DNA of 64,000 nt from Lumnitzera littorea (Eukaryota > Streptophyta > Magnoliopsida > Myrtales > Combretaceae). Position numbers and translations under genes: made by a program. Where the stretch lies: positions 15,679,502 to 15,743,501 of the forward strand of contig JAMXBB010000009.1 of the NCBI GenBank assembly GCA_024138015.1, read 5' to 3'. The notes beneath the pieces are model-generated. The model ran no database searches. It saw only the letters and a list, made by a program, of their open reading frames with translations, and was not told the origin of the DNA. Of the stretch, positions 22,831-33,999 are shown one piece after another (within the stretch, counting starts at the first letter, position 1; the number at the start of each line of letters is the position of its first letter).

Positions 22831-23757
22831 TGATGCGAACCTGAAGCCGAGAATAAATAAGGCTAGTCGCAAGGGTGGGTGTAAGCTTACTGAAAGCTTG
22901 AAGAACTAAATGAGAAATTGCGAGATAACTAGAAAAGGAAACAAGTAAACCTACGGACAACTCCAATAAAATAACACACCAAGGAACTTTCGAGGACTCA
23001 CGACACAGCTCGATATGACGCACAAGATGGTTTGATGAGGTTAATTGCCACCTAGTTATGCTTAAAGGCTAGGATAAGAGTGAAATAAGTAAATAAGCTA
23101 GCGAGAGCAATGTTTACAAGAAGTATATTCAGTATATTGATGATGATGATGATGATGATATGTTACAGCTACATGCATAAAGGGTATTTATACCCGTAAA
23201 ACTAAGGCAACCTACTTAAAAGGGAAAAGACTAAAAGGGTAATATCCTAAAGAAGTAATGTACAAGGAATGATAAAGGGTACAATTTAAAATTACAACAA
23301 AATGGATGTCTCATACGAAGGATTTTATCATACAGTTGCTCAGGTATATAGCTCATTGCGAGTGGATGACTTTCTAGCAAAGAAGATAATTTTGTGCAAT
23401 CAATTTAGTTTCTGCCAAGCCAAGGGGTCGAGTAGGGATGGTCAATCAACTATGCTAAGCCGAGTAGATAATTCCCTTGAGGTGAATTCACCTCGGACAC
23501 TTTCAATATGGCTCGAATTCAGGTCTATTGAGCTAATGTTTGGATAAGTCGGGTTGATGTTTAAGTGCAGCTCAGGTCGGCAGTTAGAGACAAATGATGA
23601 GTATGAGAGGGTTTAGGTTGACTTGGGCATCAAGTTGGCAGATTACAGTAGCTCGGACTCTTCGATGGTGGGACTTAAGGAAAGAATTCATCTAGCTATG
23701 TTTTCCAACCTTCGAGCTCAAGCGCAAGTCAAAAGTCTGGTGGTCTGACTCCTATCA
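22831..23757 (-). mobile_element. 3' LTR of the minus-strand Ty3/gypsy element
   Basis: It begins (in + coordinates) tgatgcgaacctg and ends cctatca. It aligns along its whole length with 29605-30529. A TATAAATA box on the minus strand is at 23185-23192, and a (GAT)n microsatellite near 23139-23160 is longer here than in the partner LTR. Confidence 0.9.
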
Positions 23758-23766
23758 TCCTCACCA
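23758..23766 (-). other. Polypurine tract of the minus-strand element
   Basis: On the minus strand ggtgagga directly precedes the LTR start TGATAGGAG, the site where plus-strand DNA synthesis of an LTR element begins. Confidence 0.6.
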
Positions 23767-23829
23767 GGCTAATTAGGATTTAGGATCAAATCCAACTAGT
23801 CTACATCTGAGCTCCTTTCAAGTTAGTAA

Positions 23830-24810
23830 GGGCTAATGTCAACAACATTAAACACATCTGATACTCCTAAGTCTTTTGAAAGCTCAAGTTGGTATGCATT
23901 GTCATTGATCTTTTGGAGTATTCAAAACGACCCTTCAGCTTAGGTAGATAGCTTATTTTTTTCTCTTATTAGGAAATCTTTCCTTAGTCAGGTGCAACCA
24001 TACTTGGTCTCTAGGCTGAAATTGCCTGGTTTTCCTTCCTTTACTCTTCACCTTTAGTTTTATGGTGGCTCAATCAATCTGTTAGGTAACTCGTTGATAT
24101 ATTTGCTAAATGAATTGAGCTAGGGTTCTTACTTTTAGATCTTTTAAGTCAAAGGGTGGTATCGAGGAGTGATCGAGGGGTAGTTCAAGGTTAAAATCAT
24201 CGACAACTTCAAATGAGGCATGCTTAGTGGTGGCGTATACTGTCTTGTTGTAAGCAAATTCAACTACTGGCAAGCAAACACCCCAATTAGTTAAGTTCTT
24301 CCCCACTGCAGCTTGAAACAATGACCCTAGGATGAAGTTGACCATCTCAGTCTAACTATCAATTCAGGGATGGCAAGAGGTGCTAAACAGGAGTTTCGTT
24401 CTCGTTTGGTGCTAGAGGGTTCTCTAAAAATGGCTCAGCAACTTTAGATCTCAGTCTGACACCATACTCCTCAATACTTTGTGCAAGCGAACTACTTCCT
24501 ACAAAAACAAAAAAGCAATAGCTGAAGCATCGTTAGTTTTGATGCAAGGTACTAAATGTACCATTTTGCTGAATTTATTCACAACAACCATGATAGAATC
24601 CTTGCCCCAAGTAATTCAGGGCAATCCGAGGATAAAGTCTATACTCAAGTTAACCCATGGTTGGAATAGGCAGAGGCATTGCTTTTCTTTACTCTGTTCG
24701 GCTCTTTGCTTTCTTACAGATGGTGCATCTCTCAATCATATGATGCACGTCATGCTTCATTTTAGGCCTGAAGAATCTATCATTTAACAACTCATACGTT
24801 CTTTACTCTC
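23830..24810 (-). pseudogene. Integrase of the minus-strand Ty3/gypsy element, decayed
   Basis: Reading from high to low coordinates: HHMIERCTICKKAKSRTEQS is the end of the HHCC zinc-binding motif with the C-x2-C pair kept. LSIDFILGLP and DSIMVVVNKFSKMVHLVPC follow, corresponding to VSMDFVxGLP and DSIFVVVDRFSKMAHFI, with the second Asp changed to Asn. Then LPVVEFAYNKTVYATTKHAS (about 24210-24290) and the C-terminal INDNAYQLELSKDLGV and FNVVDISPY. An uninterrupted stretch spans 24106-24345. Stops elsewhere break the frame. Confidence 0.85.
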
Positions 24811-25019
24811 CAAAGTGTCCAAAGAGTCCCCTACTGTAAGCTTCTCTCACCATAAGCTCTCTTATCAAACAAATTGGTACACACAACATGCTACCTCTAA
24901 ACAAATAACCATCCTCCATATGGTACTCATCTACCACTCTTCCCTCTCCACAATTCTTATATATAGGGCTGAAATGAGGGTCATTCTAGTACTACTCTTT
25001 TATGATGGCAAACCCTAAC

Positions 25020-25560
25020 AATCTAGTCTGCAACTTGATGAAAAGAACATGTCTTCTTGACAAGGCATTGGCAACTACATTATTCTTGCCTTGCTTATAC
25101 TTAATGACAAAGTTAAATCCCTCTAAGAACTCAATCCATCAGGCTTGGTGTTTGGAAAGTTTAGATTGGCTCCTCGAATACCTCAATGACTCATGATTTG
25201 TGTATATGACAAATTCTTTCGACAGAAGGTAATGTTACCACATGCGAAGAGTTCGAATCAAGGCCAAAAGCTCTTTTTCCTATACAGAATAGTTTAATTA
25301 CGTTCCTTTGACCTTTTTGCTATGATAAGCGACAGGTCGGGCTTCATGTATTAAGATAGCTTCGATGCCAACACTTAACGCATCGCATTTAAGCTCAAAT
25401 ACTTTGTTAAAGTCTAGTAGAGCCAAGACTAGGGCAAAGGTCAACCTCGCTTTTACCTTGGAAAAACTCCTCTCCTCTTGATTTCCCTACTTGAACTCTA
25501 CATTCTTCTTGGTTAGCTTAATTAAAGGTGCTACAATGGCACTGAATCCTTAGATAAAGC
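25020..25560 (-). pseudogene. RNase H of the minus-strand element, decayed
   Basis: On the minus strand about 25280-25030 reads EKELLALIRTLRMW, then HYLLSKEFVIYTNHESLRY, FNFVIKYKQGKNNVVANALS and RR. These correspond to YDKELYALVRALxxWxHYL, FVIxTDHxALKxL and IxYKxGKxNxVADALSR of the Ty3/gypsy RNase H. The Asp residues of TDH and ADALSR are both Asn, in line with C-to-T decay. Confidence 0.85.
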
Positions 25561-25561
25561 A

Positions 25562-26420
25562 TTAGTAAAATGATGCCAATCTATGAAAACTTCTTACCTT
25601 AGCACAGGAGATTGGGGCTGACCATTCAATAGTTGCTCGTTTCTTCTCTTCATCAACCTTCAATCCCTTTCCACTAACTACATACCCTAAGAAGATAACT
25701 TTTTCCTGGCAGAAACAGCATTTCTTCAAGTTCCCAAATAATCTTTCTACTAAAAGGACATCAAAAATAGCTCTAAGATGTTTAATATGCATTACTGGGT
25801 CGACCTTATAGATAAGGATATCGCTAAAGTAGGCGACAATAAACTTTTTGATCAAATCTCTTAGAATATGGTTCAATAGTCTCATGAAAGTACTTAGGGC
25901 ATTTGATAATCCAAAAGGCATGACCATCCACTCGTATAGGCCATGTCGAGTCATAAATGCAGTTTTCCATTCATCCCCTTGCCTCATTCGAATCTAATAG
26001 TATCTAGACTTCATATCAATCTTGTTGAACACTCTTGCACCACTTAATCCATCTAACATATTGTCTAGCCTTGGGATGAGCTATATGTACCTGATCGTAA
26101 TCTTATTGACAGCTCTACTATCTACACACATAAGCTAAATTCCATCCTTCTTTAGTACAAGCAACATAGGTACAGTACAAGGACTAATGCTTTCCCTCAC
26201 ATATCCCTTTTCTAACAGTTCCTTGACTTCCTTCTGAAGTTCTGTAGCTTACATAGGATTCATCTTATAAGCTAGTTTGTTCGGTAAGGCAACATTAGGT
26301 ATTAAGTCTATGCAATGCTTTATGCCTCTGAAAGGAGGTAATCCTTCATGCAACTATTCTAGAAACATGTCGGCATACTCTTCCAGTAGCTCTTTAACTT
26401 CCAAGGTAGTTTACCCCCTT
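25562..26420 (-). pseudogene. Reverse transcriptase of the minus-strand element, decayed
   Basis: The longest intact stretch (25987-25562) begins MRQGDEWKTAFMTRHGLYEW and continues through MPFGLSNALSTFMRLLNHIL, VAYFSDILIYKVD and VIFLGYVVSGKGLKVDEEK. The catalytic box is YFSD instead of YFDD. Upstream, toward 26420, the N-terminal part reads EVKELLEEYADMF, LPPFRGIKHCIDLIPN and LPNKLAYKMNP, the linker and finger region of plant Ty3/gypsy RTs. The solo-type LTR at 26421-27438 separates it from the protease. Confidence 0.9.
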
Positions 26421-27438
26421 TGATAGGAATTAGCCTACAACTATCTCCAAGCCGAGGCTGACATATCCCAAATCAACGCCGACCTGTCGGAAGCTGAAGC
26501 CGACCTATTCTAAACCAAGGCTAAATTGTTCAATGCCAAAGCCAAACAGCTTTTACCAACCAAGGCCGAGCTAATACTAGAAGACCGAAAGCAAGAAAAA
26601 GAGTCACTCAGCATCAAGTCTATTGTCTACCAATAAGCTGAAAGACTACACAACCGAAGACTTAAGGCCAAAAATCCACTCGGTACGGCATAGAGAGACT
26701 AGTGCCGACTAATTCTAATACTTGATAATTATGGGCCAACCTTTCAACTATCTTGACTAAGCACTGCAAGACTTTAAGGACTTCGCCTTGAGCTTGGACA
26801 TCTGATTGCCAATCCTGTCCAATTCAAATCCTGCTCTTTCCTAAACAAGCTGAATGACTGCATGTTGACTTTTACCATTAAACTTATAGTTTTGCATTCT
26901 CGTAAATATTTTTTTTATTTTTATTTATGGGCCCATTCTTTAGGGTTTAAGGCCTTGTACATTATTTACATTTTTGCCACTAGAGTTTCAAGACGTGCTA
27001 TAAATAGCAACATTTGTAACTAATAGATATACATATAGATAATCGGATAGTGAAGAATATACATACACTTGAAACTTTCCTCATTCAAATAAGGTTGTCC
27101 TTGAGCTCTTGGAGCTTACATTTGCCAGATTATTGAGTATGCTTTGCTCTTTAATCTCTCTTGCGTTCTTATCAATCTTGTCCTTATGATTGTGGCAAAC
27201 CCCTTCATTTGAGTGAGTTAGTGGGTCACATCTAACCTCTCATTTGAAACCCAAGTGATATTTAAAGTTTGTAAGTCATATCGAACCCTATTTCGAGCTC
27301 AACGCCTGATTGTGTTTGTGTTTTAGTGTGTGATATCCGTATACATTCACCGTCAAAACCTCCATTTTACCTTTCTACTCATTATTCTCATTCGAACCCG
27401 GATTGCCCCATTCTAGTTCGAGACCCATTATTGTATCA
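26421..27438 (+). mobile_element. LTR copy A of a third retrotransposon family, inside the minus-strand element
   Basis: It starts TGATAGGAATTAGCC and ends TTGTATCA, giving TGATA...TATCA terminal inverted repeats. It aligns throughout with copy B (30548-31500). A TATAAATAG box is at 26999-27007. The flanks ccctt and ccact are poor matches as a target-site duplication. It lies between protease and RT with no internal element DNA, so it is a solo LTR by inference. Confidence 0.82.
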
Positions 27439-27479
27439 CCACTCCTGCAATTCTAATAGTCTTCTGATTAATAGAAAAG

Positions 27480-27960
27480 TTATCACATCGGCCTTAATAG
27501 CTTTTCAGAGTTTGGATCTACTCAACACCAAAGCCTTCTTTGATCTTCAAGTAAGTTTAGGTTATAGTTTGCTAACTTGACTCGGCTACATAAGGTTCAA
27601 CATAATCTTCCTTCCATCCTTCTCAAACACATACGTATTTTTGTAGCCATCATGAATAACCCTTTGATCAAAAAGCCAAGGTCATCCTAAAAGTATGTAA
27701 GATGCACACATACGTAGCATGTCACAAAGAATTTGATCAGAATAGTTCCCAATTGAGATTGGTAGTAGCATTTGCTAAGTAATATGTAGTGCTCCCTTCT
27801 CATTCAATTAATATAAATTGTATGGTTTCAGATGTGGAATGGTCAACAACTTAAGCTTCTTAATCAAGTCGATGGATGTTACATTGGTGCAACTTCCACT
27901 GTCCACTATGAGAGCACAGACCTGCTCATTTACTTTGCAAGTAAAGTGAAATAAGTTCTC
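27480..27960 (-). pseudogene. Aspartic protease of the minus-strand element, decayed
   Basis: Minus-strand translation (about 27925-27600) gives ALIVDSGSCTNVTSIDLIKK, LKPYNLY, LPISIGNYSDQILCDML and an ASYILLG segment. This is the retroviral-type protease DSGS motif followed by the region xILLGRPWxxD in plant Ty3 elements. The catalytic DSGS is intact and the later ILLG-x-PW has a stop for Arg. It sits between gag and the LTR insertion. Confidence 0.85.
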
Positions 27961-28149
27961 TTTCTACTCCTCCTTGGTAGAGAACTCTAAACTCATTACA
28001 CGTCAAATAACTAGGGTCAACTTATCTAGATCCTCTACAAACACATCCTCCTTAATTAAGTCATCATTAACATTGACCTTATCTTTTAATCCTTTCTCCT
28101 CCTTTAGTTCCTCATCTACACTATCTACTTTAATCTTTAAGGCATCTCC

Positions 28150-29290
28150 TTTAATAATCATGTTCCTTTAATTCGACACTGAGCGGCCATATGCCTAAAC
28201 CCTTTACATTTAAAACATTTGATCTGGCTCATTTTTTTCCCAGATCCTTATCCCTTCTCATATGTTCTCACTGATACGTCACCATCAGGTTGACCCCTTT
28301 GTTTAGCTTCGACATCTGCCTTTTTAGTTGGCTCGGTACTTGATTGAGCTCAGTAACTTCCTTAGGCAGGTTGGCATGACTGACCAGGTCCACTTATTAG
28401 GGGTTAGGTCGACATTTTACTCCTTTTCTATCTCTCCACTCACTGGGCTATTCATATAGCCTCATCCATCAAAGTGAACTATTGAAGTTCCACAATATTT
28501 TGGATATCGCCTCTTAATCCAGCGAGGAATCTGGATACTGTTTAGGTCGATAGTTCATCTACTTTGCAACAAATCATGAGTATCTAGAATTCTTGAACAT
28601 ATTCATCAATAGTTTGGTCTCTTTGCCTTAGCTCTTAAATCTAAGCAAAAGTGTCTTGCAAATATGTATCTGGCACAAACCTATTTATAAGGATCCTCTT
28701 AATCTTAGGCCAAGTATTTACCTCTCCATATCCTTCTTACCTTCTCGTGATTTGGAAGTTCTTCCACCACACGGCAGTATACCCTGAGAACTCCACGACA
28801 GTATACCCTTCACCTTCTCTCGATCTTAATCAAAGACACACTCAACCTTCTCTTCCCAATTCAAATAATCATCTATACTCCCAAAAACATTGAAGCTTTA
28901 CATAGTCAGTAGCTCTAAGTGCTCGAGCTCGCTCTTCTTCCTCATTATACTCTTCTTCTTCATCATCGTCCATATCTCTCAAGTCAATCCTTCTTCATAC
29001 CCGTCCTCTTACTCTTCCGTCTCAAACTTGTTGAGTTAGGATCTATCCTTTAGCAGGTTAAGTAACTTGTGGAGTGTTATGTACAGCCTCAGTAAGTCGA
29101 TAGGCCATTACATGATTAGCTCTAATCAAGTCGGTTAGGAAGTTAGCCACCTTATCAAGTCTATCATCTAAGTTCCTAAGGGTGCACTAGGGCTGTTAGT
29201 TATGGTGAATAACACCACTATTGTCATCCCTAATTCCAGTATTAACATTTAGGCTAGTCATTGTCTTTGATAAACTCAATGACAACTCAA
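28150..29290 (-). pseudogene. gag of the minus-strand element with zinc knuckle, decayed
   Basis: A perfect CCHC zinc knuckle, CFKCKGFRHMAAQC (C-x2-C-x4-H-x4-C), is encoded on the minus strand at 28176-28217. Upstream (about 28870-28760) DDYLNWEEKVECVF corresponds to the DDYLxWxxKxExxF capsid motif of plant Ty3 gag. An acidic stretch (DDDEEEEYNEEEERARA) precedes it. A start with MTSLNVNTGIRDD near 29260 is plausible but unproven. Stops between segments show decay. Confidence 0.8.
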
Positions 29291-29591
29291 ACTCTAAGAA
29301 AAAACAAATATAGTTCTTTAGGCCAAACAAATAAACACACACTTGTCCTTCATGAGTGTTCAACTGATTTGTAAACACAGCAACTCCTCCAAAGAACAAC
29401 AAACCCAATTGGAACTTGCTCTGTTTTCGGGAGTTCAAAATAAGGCAAAACAAAGTATACACGAAAGCAACTATTACACCCTTTAACTTATGCGAACACT
29501 TCAGTGAATCTTCACACAACCTTAACACACTATCATAGCAAACACTACTTCACAAAAACGCAAATACAACTTACCCAAACGAAATCTCTAC

Positions 29592-29602
29592 TCTGATACC
29601 AA
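29592..29602 (-). other. Primer-binding site (initiator tRNA-Met)
   Basis: On the minus strand, two bases after the LTR end CATCA, the sequence is TGGTATCAGAG, complementary to the 3' end of initiator tRNA-Met and the commonest primer-binding site of plant LTR elements. It fixes the orientation of the element. Confidence 0.9.
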
Positions 29603-29604
29603 CA

Positions 29605-30529
29605 TGATGCGAACCTGTAGCCGAAAACATACAAGGTTGGTCATAGGAGTAAGTTTAAGCTTGCTAAAAGCTTGAAGAACTAAATGGGAAATTGCGAGAT
29701 AACTAGAAAAGTAAAAAAGCAAACAAGTAAACCCACAAACAACTCCAAGGATGTGATGCACTAAGGAGCTTCCGAAGACTTACGGCACAACTCAATATGA
29801 CACATGCGATGGTCTGATGAAGTTACTCACCACCTAGCTTTGCTTAAGGGTTAGGAAAAGAGTGAAATAAGTAAACAAGCTAACCGAAGCAATGTTTACA
29901 AGAAGTATATTCAGTATATTGATGATGATGATATGTTAGGGCTACATGCACAATGGATATTTATACCCACAAAACTAAGGCAACCTACCTAAAATGGAAA
30001 AGACTAAAAGGGTAATGTCTTAAAGAAGTAACGTACAAGGAATAATAAATGGTATAATTGAAAATTACAACAAAACGAGTATCTTGTATGGAGGATTCTG
30101 TCACACAGTCGCTTAAACACGTAGCTCATTGTAAGTAGATGGTTTTCTGGCAGAGAAAACAATTCTATACAAATAGTTTAGTTTCTACCAAGCCGAGGTG
30201 CTAAGCAAAGATGGCCAGTCAACTATGCCGAGCCGAGTAGATAATTCTCCCGAGGTGAATTCACCTTAAATACTTTTAGTATGGCTTGAATTCAAGTAAG
30301 TTAAGCTAATGGTCAAATGAGCCAAGTTGATGTTCAAGTGCAACTCATGTCGGAAGCTAGAGATGAATGATGAGTGCAAAAGGGTTTGGGTTAACCAGGG
30401 CATCAGGTTCATAGATTGCAGTGGCTCGGATACCTCGATGGTAGGTGTTAAGGAAAGAATTCGCTAGCCATACTTTCCAACCCTCGAGCTCAGGCGTAGG
30501 TCAAGGGTCCGGTGGTTTAATTCCTATTA
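29605..30529 (-). mobile_element. 5' LTR of the minus-strand Ty3/gypsy element
   Basis: It aligns end to end with 22831-23757. The minus-strand TATA box is at 29958-29965. The element's own first bases are mutated (TGATAGG to TAATAGG), while the flanking CTACT duplication is still perfect. Confidence 0.9.
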
Positions 30530-30547
30530 CTACTGATTCAAAAGAGG

Positions 30548-31500
30548 TGATAAGAATCAGCCTACGCTGACTTGTCCAAGCTAATGCCGACCAACCAGAA
30601 GTTGAAGTTGACCTATTCTAACTTGAAGCCAAATTGTTCAATGTCGAGGCTAAATAGTTTTTGCCAAGGCCGAGTTAATACCAAAGGACCGAGAGCAAGA
30701 AAAGGAGCCACTGAACATTAAGTCCATCATCTACCAAGAAGTCGAGAGACCATATGACTGAGGACTCAAGGCCAAAGATCCACTCAATGCTATACGGAGA
30801 GACTAGTGCTAACTAATTCTAGTACTCGACAATTTTGGGTTGACCTTTTGAGTATCTCGACCAAACACTATGAGACTTCAGACACTCTTCTTCGAACCTG
30901 GACATCTAACTGCTAACCCCATTCAGTTCGGATCCTGCTCCTTCCTAAACAGGTTGAATAGTTTTGCATTCTTGTGAATATTTTCCTTAGTTTTATTTTT
31001 GGGCCTGTTCTTTAGGGTTTAAGGCCCTGTATAGTATTTACATTTTTTGCCACCAAGGTTTTAAGACTTGCTATAAATAGTAGTATTTGTAAATTAACAA
31101 GGGAATCAAATAGTGAAGAATATACATACACTTGGAACTTTCCTCTTTCGAGTAAGGTTGTTCTTGAGCTCTTAGAGCTTGTATTTGTTAAATTATTGAG
31201 TATGCTTTGCTCTTTAATCTCTCCTGCGTTCTTATCGGTCTTATTCTTAAGATTGTGGTGAATCCCTTCATTTGAGCAAGTTAGTAAGTCACATATAACC
31301 TTTCATTTGAAACCCGAGTGACTTTAGTGTTCATGAGTCATATCAAACCCTAATTCGAGCTCAACCCTTGATTGTGTTTATGTCTTAGTCCATGATATCC
31401 ATATACATTCACAGTTAAAACCCCCGTTTTACCTTTTTGCTCTTTATTCTCATTCAAACCTAGATTGCCCCATTCTAGTTCAAGACCCACTACCTCATCA
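30548..31500 (+). mobile_element. LTR copy B of the third family, solo, in the Tat integrase
   Basis: It starts TGATAAGAATCAGCC and ends CTCATCA, and is homologous along its length to copy A. A TATAAATAG box is at 31072-31080. The flanks agagg (30543-30547) and agaag (31501-31505) form a target-site duplication with one mismatch. The Tat integrase frame resumes directly after it, so this is a solo LTR left by recombination. Confidence 0.88.
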
Positions 31501-31660
31501 AGAAGGGTGGGCCAAGCTTGCGCCCAATTGAGAGGAACCTGTATGAGTAGTCAAAGACGTGGGAAAAGGCGCTTACAAGCTTGAAACCCTGGAAAGACAA
31601 CCTATCCCCAAGGCATGGATTGCTCGAAATCTAAGACTCTCTTTCTACTGAATGTAATGA
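31501..31660 (+). pseudogene. Tat element integrase, C-terminal end (continues from 22830)
   Basis: The frame reads EGWAKLAPN, then VVKDVGKGAYKLETLE and IPKAWIARNLRLSFY. This matches GKLAPNWEGPYxVxxxxxxGAYxLExLxGxxxPRxWNAxNLRxYY, the last part of Tat pol. Together with KLEPT before 22831 and the eight bases between the two insertions, it restores one continuous segment, showing that the coding region was split by later insertions. Confidence 0.85.
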
Positions 31661-31774
31661 TAAGAATCAAAAGCACATGTAACTATGGTTGAACGTAATG
31701 AATTGATGAAGCTTCCTATACTTGTTCCTTTTTCTCTCCCACTCCTCGTATACCCACACAATGTTTGCTCGTAC

Positions 31775-32250
31775 TATGTCGTGGCCTCAAGTTGATTTCC
31801 ACCCCTAAACACACACCCCGCATTAGTCCTCACACTAACACCCCATGCACCCATAAAGGCATCGGTCTATGCCGAGCCCAAACCTTAAATCGATTTTCAT
31901 CCTTAAGCACTACCTAAGTTAGTCTCTACACTAATGCCATGGGCACCTATAAAGGCATTGGTCTACGTTGAGCCCAAACCTTAAGTCGATTTTCATCCCT
32001 AAGCACCGCCTAAGTTAGTCTCTACACTAACTCCACGGGTACCTTTGAAGACATTAGTTTACACTGAGCCTAAACCTTGGGTCAATTTCCATCCCCAAGC
32101 GCTACCTAAGATAGTCTTTCCACTAATGCCATGGGTACCTATGGAGGCATCAGTCTATGCTGAGCCCAAACCCTGGGTCAATTTTCATCCTTAAGCACTA
32201 CCCAAGTTAGTCCTTACACTAACGTCATAGGTACTTCCTCTCGTGAATCG
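31775..32250 (+). repeat. 96-bp tandem array in the 3' non-coding region of the Tat element
   Basis: The phrase gagcc(c/t)aaaccttaagtcga or a close variant starts at 31874, 31970, 32066 and 32162, an exact 96-bp period. Each unit also carries taagttagtctctacactaa and a gcacctataaaggcat-type segment. A diverged first unit begins near 31780 and the last breaks off near 32240. It begins about 120 bp after the end of pol. Confidence 0.92.
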
Positions 32251-33600
32251 ATCCAATTAGACCTAGCCTTAATGATTCACCCTCGAACATGTACCTAAGT
32301 TAGCGTTGCATTAACAAAAAATGAGAGCTATAAGAAAATAAAACAATAAGTGTACAACGACAGGCGAAAAGGGAAAGAAGCATTCCATTAGTGAAATTAA
32401 GTACAAGGCTTAATAAGTTGACATACCGACCCTTAATTACATTTAAAAGGAAAAATAAAAGTACAAAGGCATAAAGCTACATCTTACACTATAGCTATAC
32501 AGTTGACCTAAACAACCGCTCTTAATTATAACTCGGATTTTTGCTCCAAAAACTCTTCTCAAAGAGCAATTGCTCTTAACTTCAACTTGACCCACGATCT
32601 TTGAAGGGATAGCTGTGACTATATTCCCAAATTCCTATAAGGCCGAGCTCCAAGCTACAAGGGTCTTGATGACACTTGACCTCCAAGTGAAGGTCCCTAC
32701 TTCACCTTGCAAAGCTTCGCTTCTAAGAAAGCAATAATGGGGATAGCTAATCCAGGCATTCCATTCAAAGCACCGAGCTCTAAGGGACTTACTGGTGTCA
32801 AAGTAAGGTCGATACTCCACCTATAATGAACTAGAAGACTCACGAAGTAGAGGATTCCCCTGTAAGTGCCTCGATTAACAAGTCAAGGTAGAGAAAAGAC
32901 CCCCCCTTTGCAACCGTCCAACTGCTACCACTTACTCAAATCGCACTGGGATGGAAAATGAAAAGCCTCTCAAAACATCCTGCAAACAAGTACCTCTGTA
33001 GTGAAGCAACCTCAAACAAGCGATAGGTGGCCCCTAAGCCACCTCTTTCGCCAACCATTATTGGGTTAGAAAGAGGGAAGGACCCAAAGGACAATGTATG
33101 CCTCTCAGTCATAGCTTAAGAGCCACCCCTTACTGCTGTGCAACTATCTATGCCTTACAATCACAACTCGAACAGAGGGGCTAAGGAAACCTCCTCACCA
33201 ACTCAAATAATCTACCTTCCAATATGATCGTCCTCTACGCATTCGTGCCAAAAAACAAGTTTAAGCCAACTCTTAACTACAACCCACTAAGTTATTTGGG
33301 TGTTTGGCATGGTAAAGCAAGGACCCACGCATCCTTTATATAGGTGCCACGATTCTTGGGAATGTAGTGATGCGTTGCAAGTGCATTAAATGCTTTCTAG
33401 AAACCACCCTCCTTGGACGATACACCTACCAGGCATGCATATTACTTGAAACGAACCCTACTAAGGAGATTGCCTATTGTCAGAAAAGATCTACCTAATC
33501 AAGATTACTCTACCTAGAAGATCTCATGACATCACCAAAAGATTTACTTTAACGCACGCATCGTCCCAAAACGACAAGTCATAGTTTCTATGGTCGGGAG
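32251..33600. other. Non-coding part of the Tat 3' region
   Basis: I see no domain in either direction. Short frames (for example 32635-32820 on the minus strand) lack motifs. The interval lies between the 96-bp array and the antisense ORF. Confidence 0.55.
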
Positions 33601-33999
33601 GAGGCCCCGAAAGGAGTACTAGCGAGTAGACAAAGACCCCCTACTCAAGGAAGAAGAACTTAGGAAATTTCATAGGAAAATGAGATGCATCAATTTGCTT
33701 GAAAGCATCATTGCCAACATAAAGAGATAGATGGAAAAAAAAATGAAGTCTAAGTGTAAAGCAACAAGACAAATGCAAGGAAATACAACTAAGGGAAAAG
33801 GAAAAGCAACGTAAAGATAATGACAAAAGATCCATTCCATTAAGATCTTCGATATTTACACTTAGCAAGGGGATATTGGCATCTCGACCACCCACTCCCC
33901 TCTCCTAAAAACAAAAGAAAAAGGAACAAAGTAAATGTAGGCACATGTTGCTCGATACACTAGCTAAAAAAAGAAAAACAAAGGCCACTCTTAGCCTAC

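Larger units (their letters stand above)
22831..30529 (-). mobile_element. Complete Ty3/gypsy retrotransposon inserted in the Tat integrase
   Basis: Two similar LTRs (927 and 925 bp) flank a minus-strand gag-pro-RT-RNase H-integrase region. The target-site duplication is perfect: CTACT at 22826-22830 and at 30530-30534. On the minus strand the element begins TGATAGGAG (decayed in the 5' LTR) and ends GCATCA. A primer-binding site complementary to initiator tRNA-Met and a polypurine tract lie at the right places. It contains a separate LTR copy at 26421-27438. All frames are interrupted, so it is inactive. The integrase C-terminal motif resembles that of the fragment at 1-111. I have not assigned a named lineage; no chromodomain was recognised. 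Confidence 0.92.

Noticed and set aside
33641..33895. Ser/Leu-rich minus-strand frame
   Set aside because: It lies in the tail of the decayed antisense region but has no motif and could be chance; not counted as a gene.
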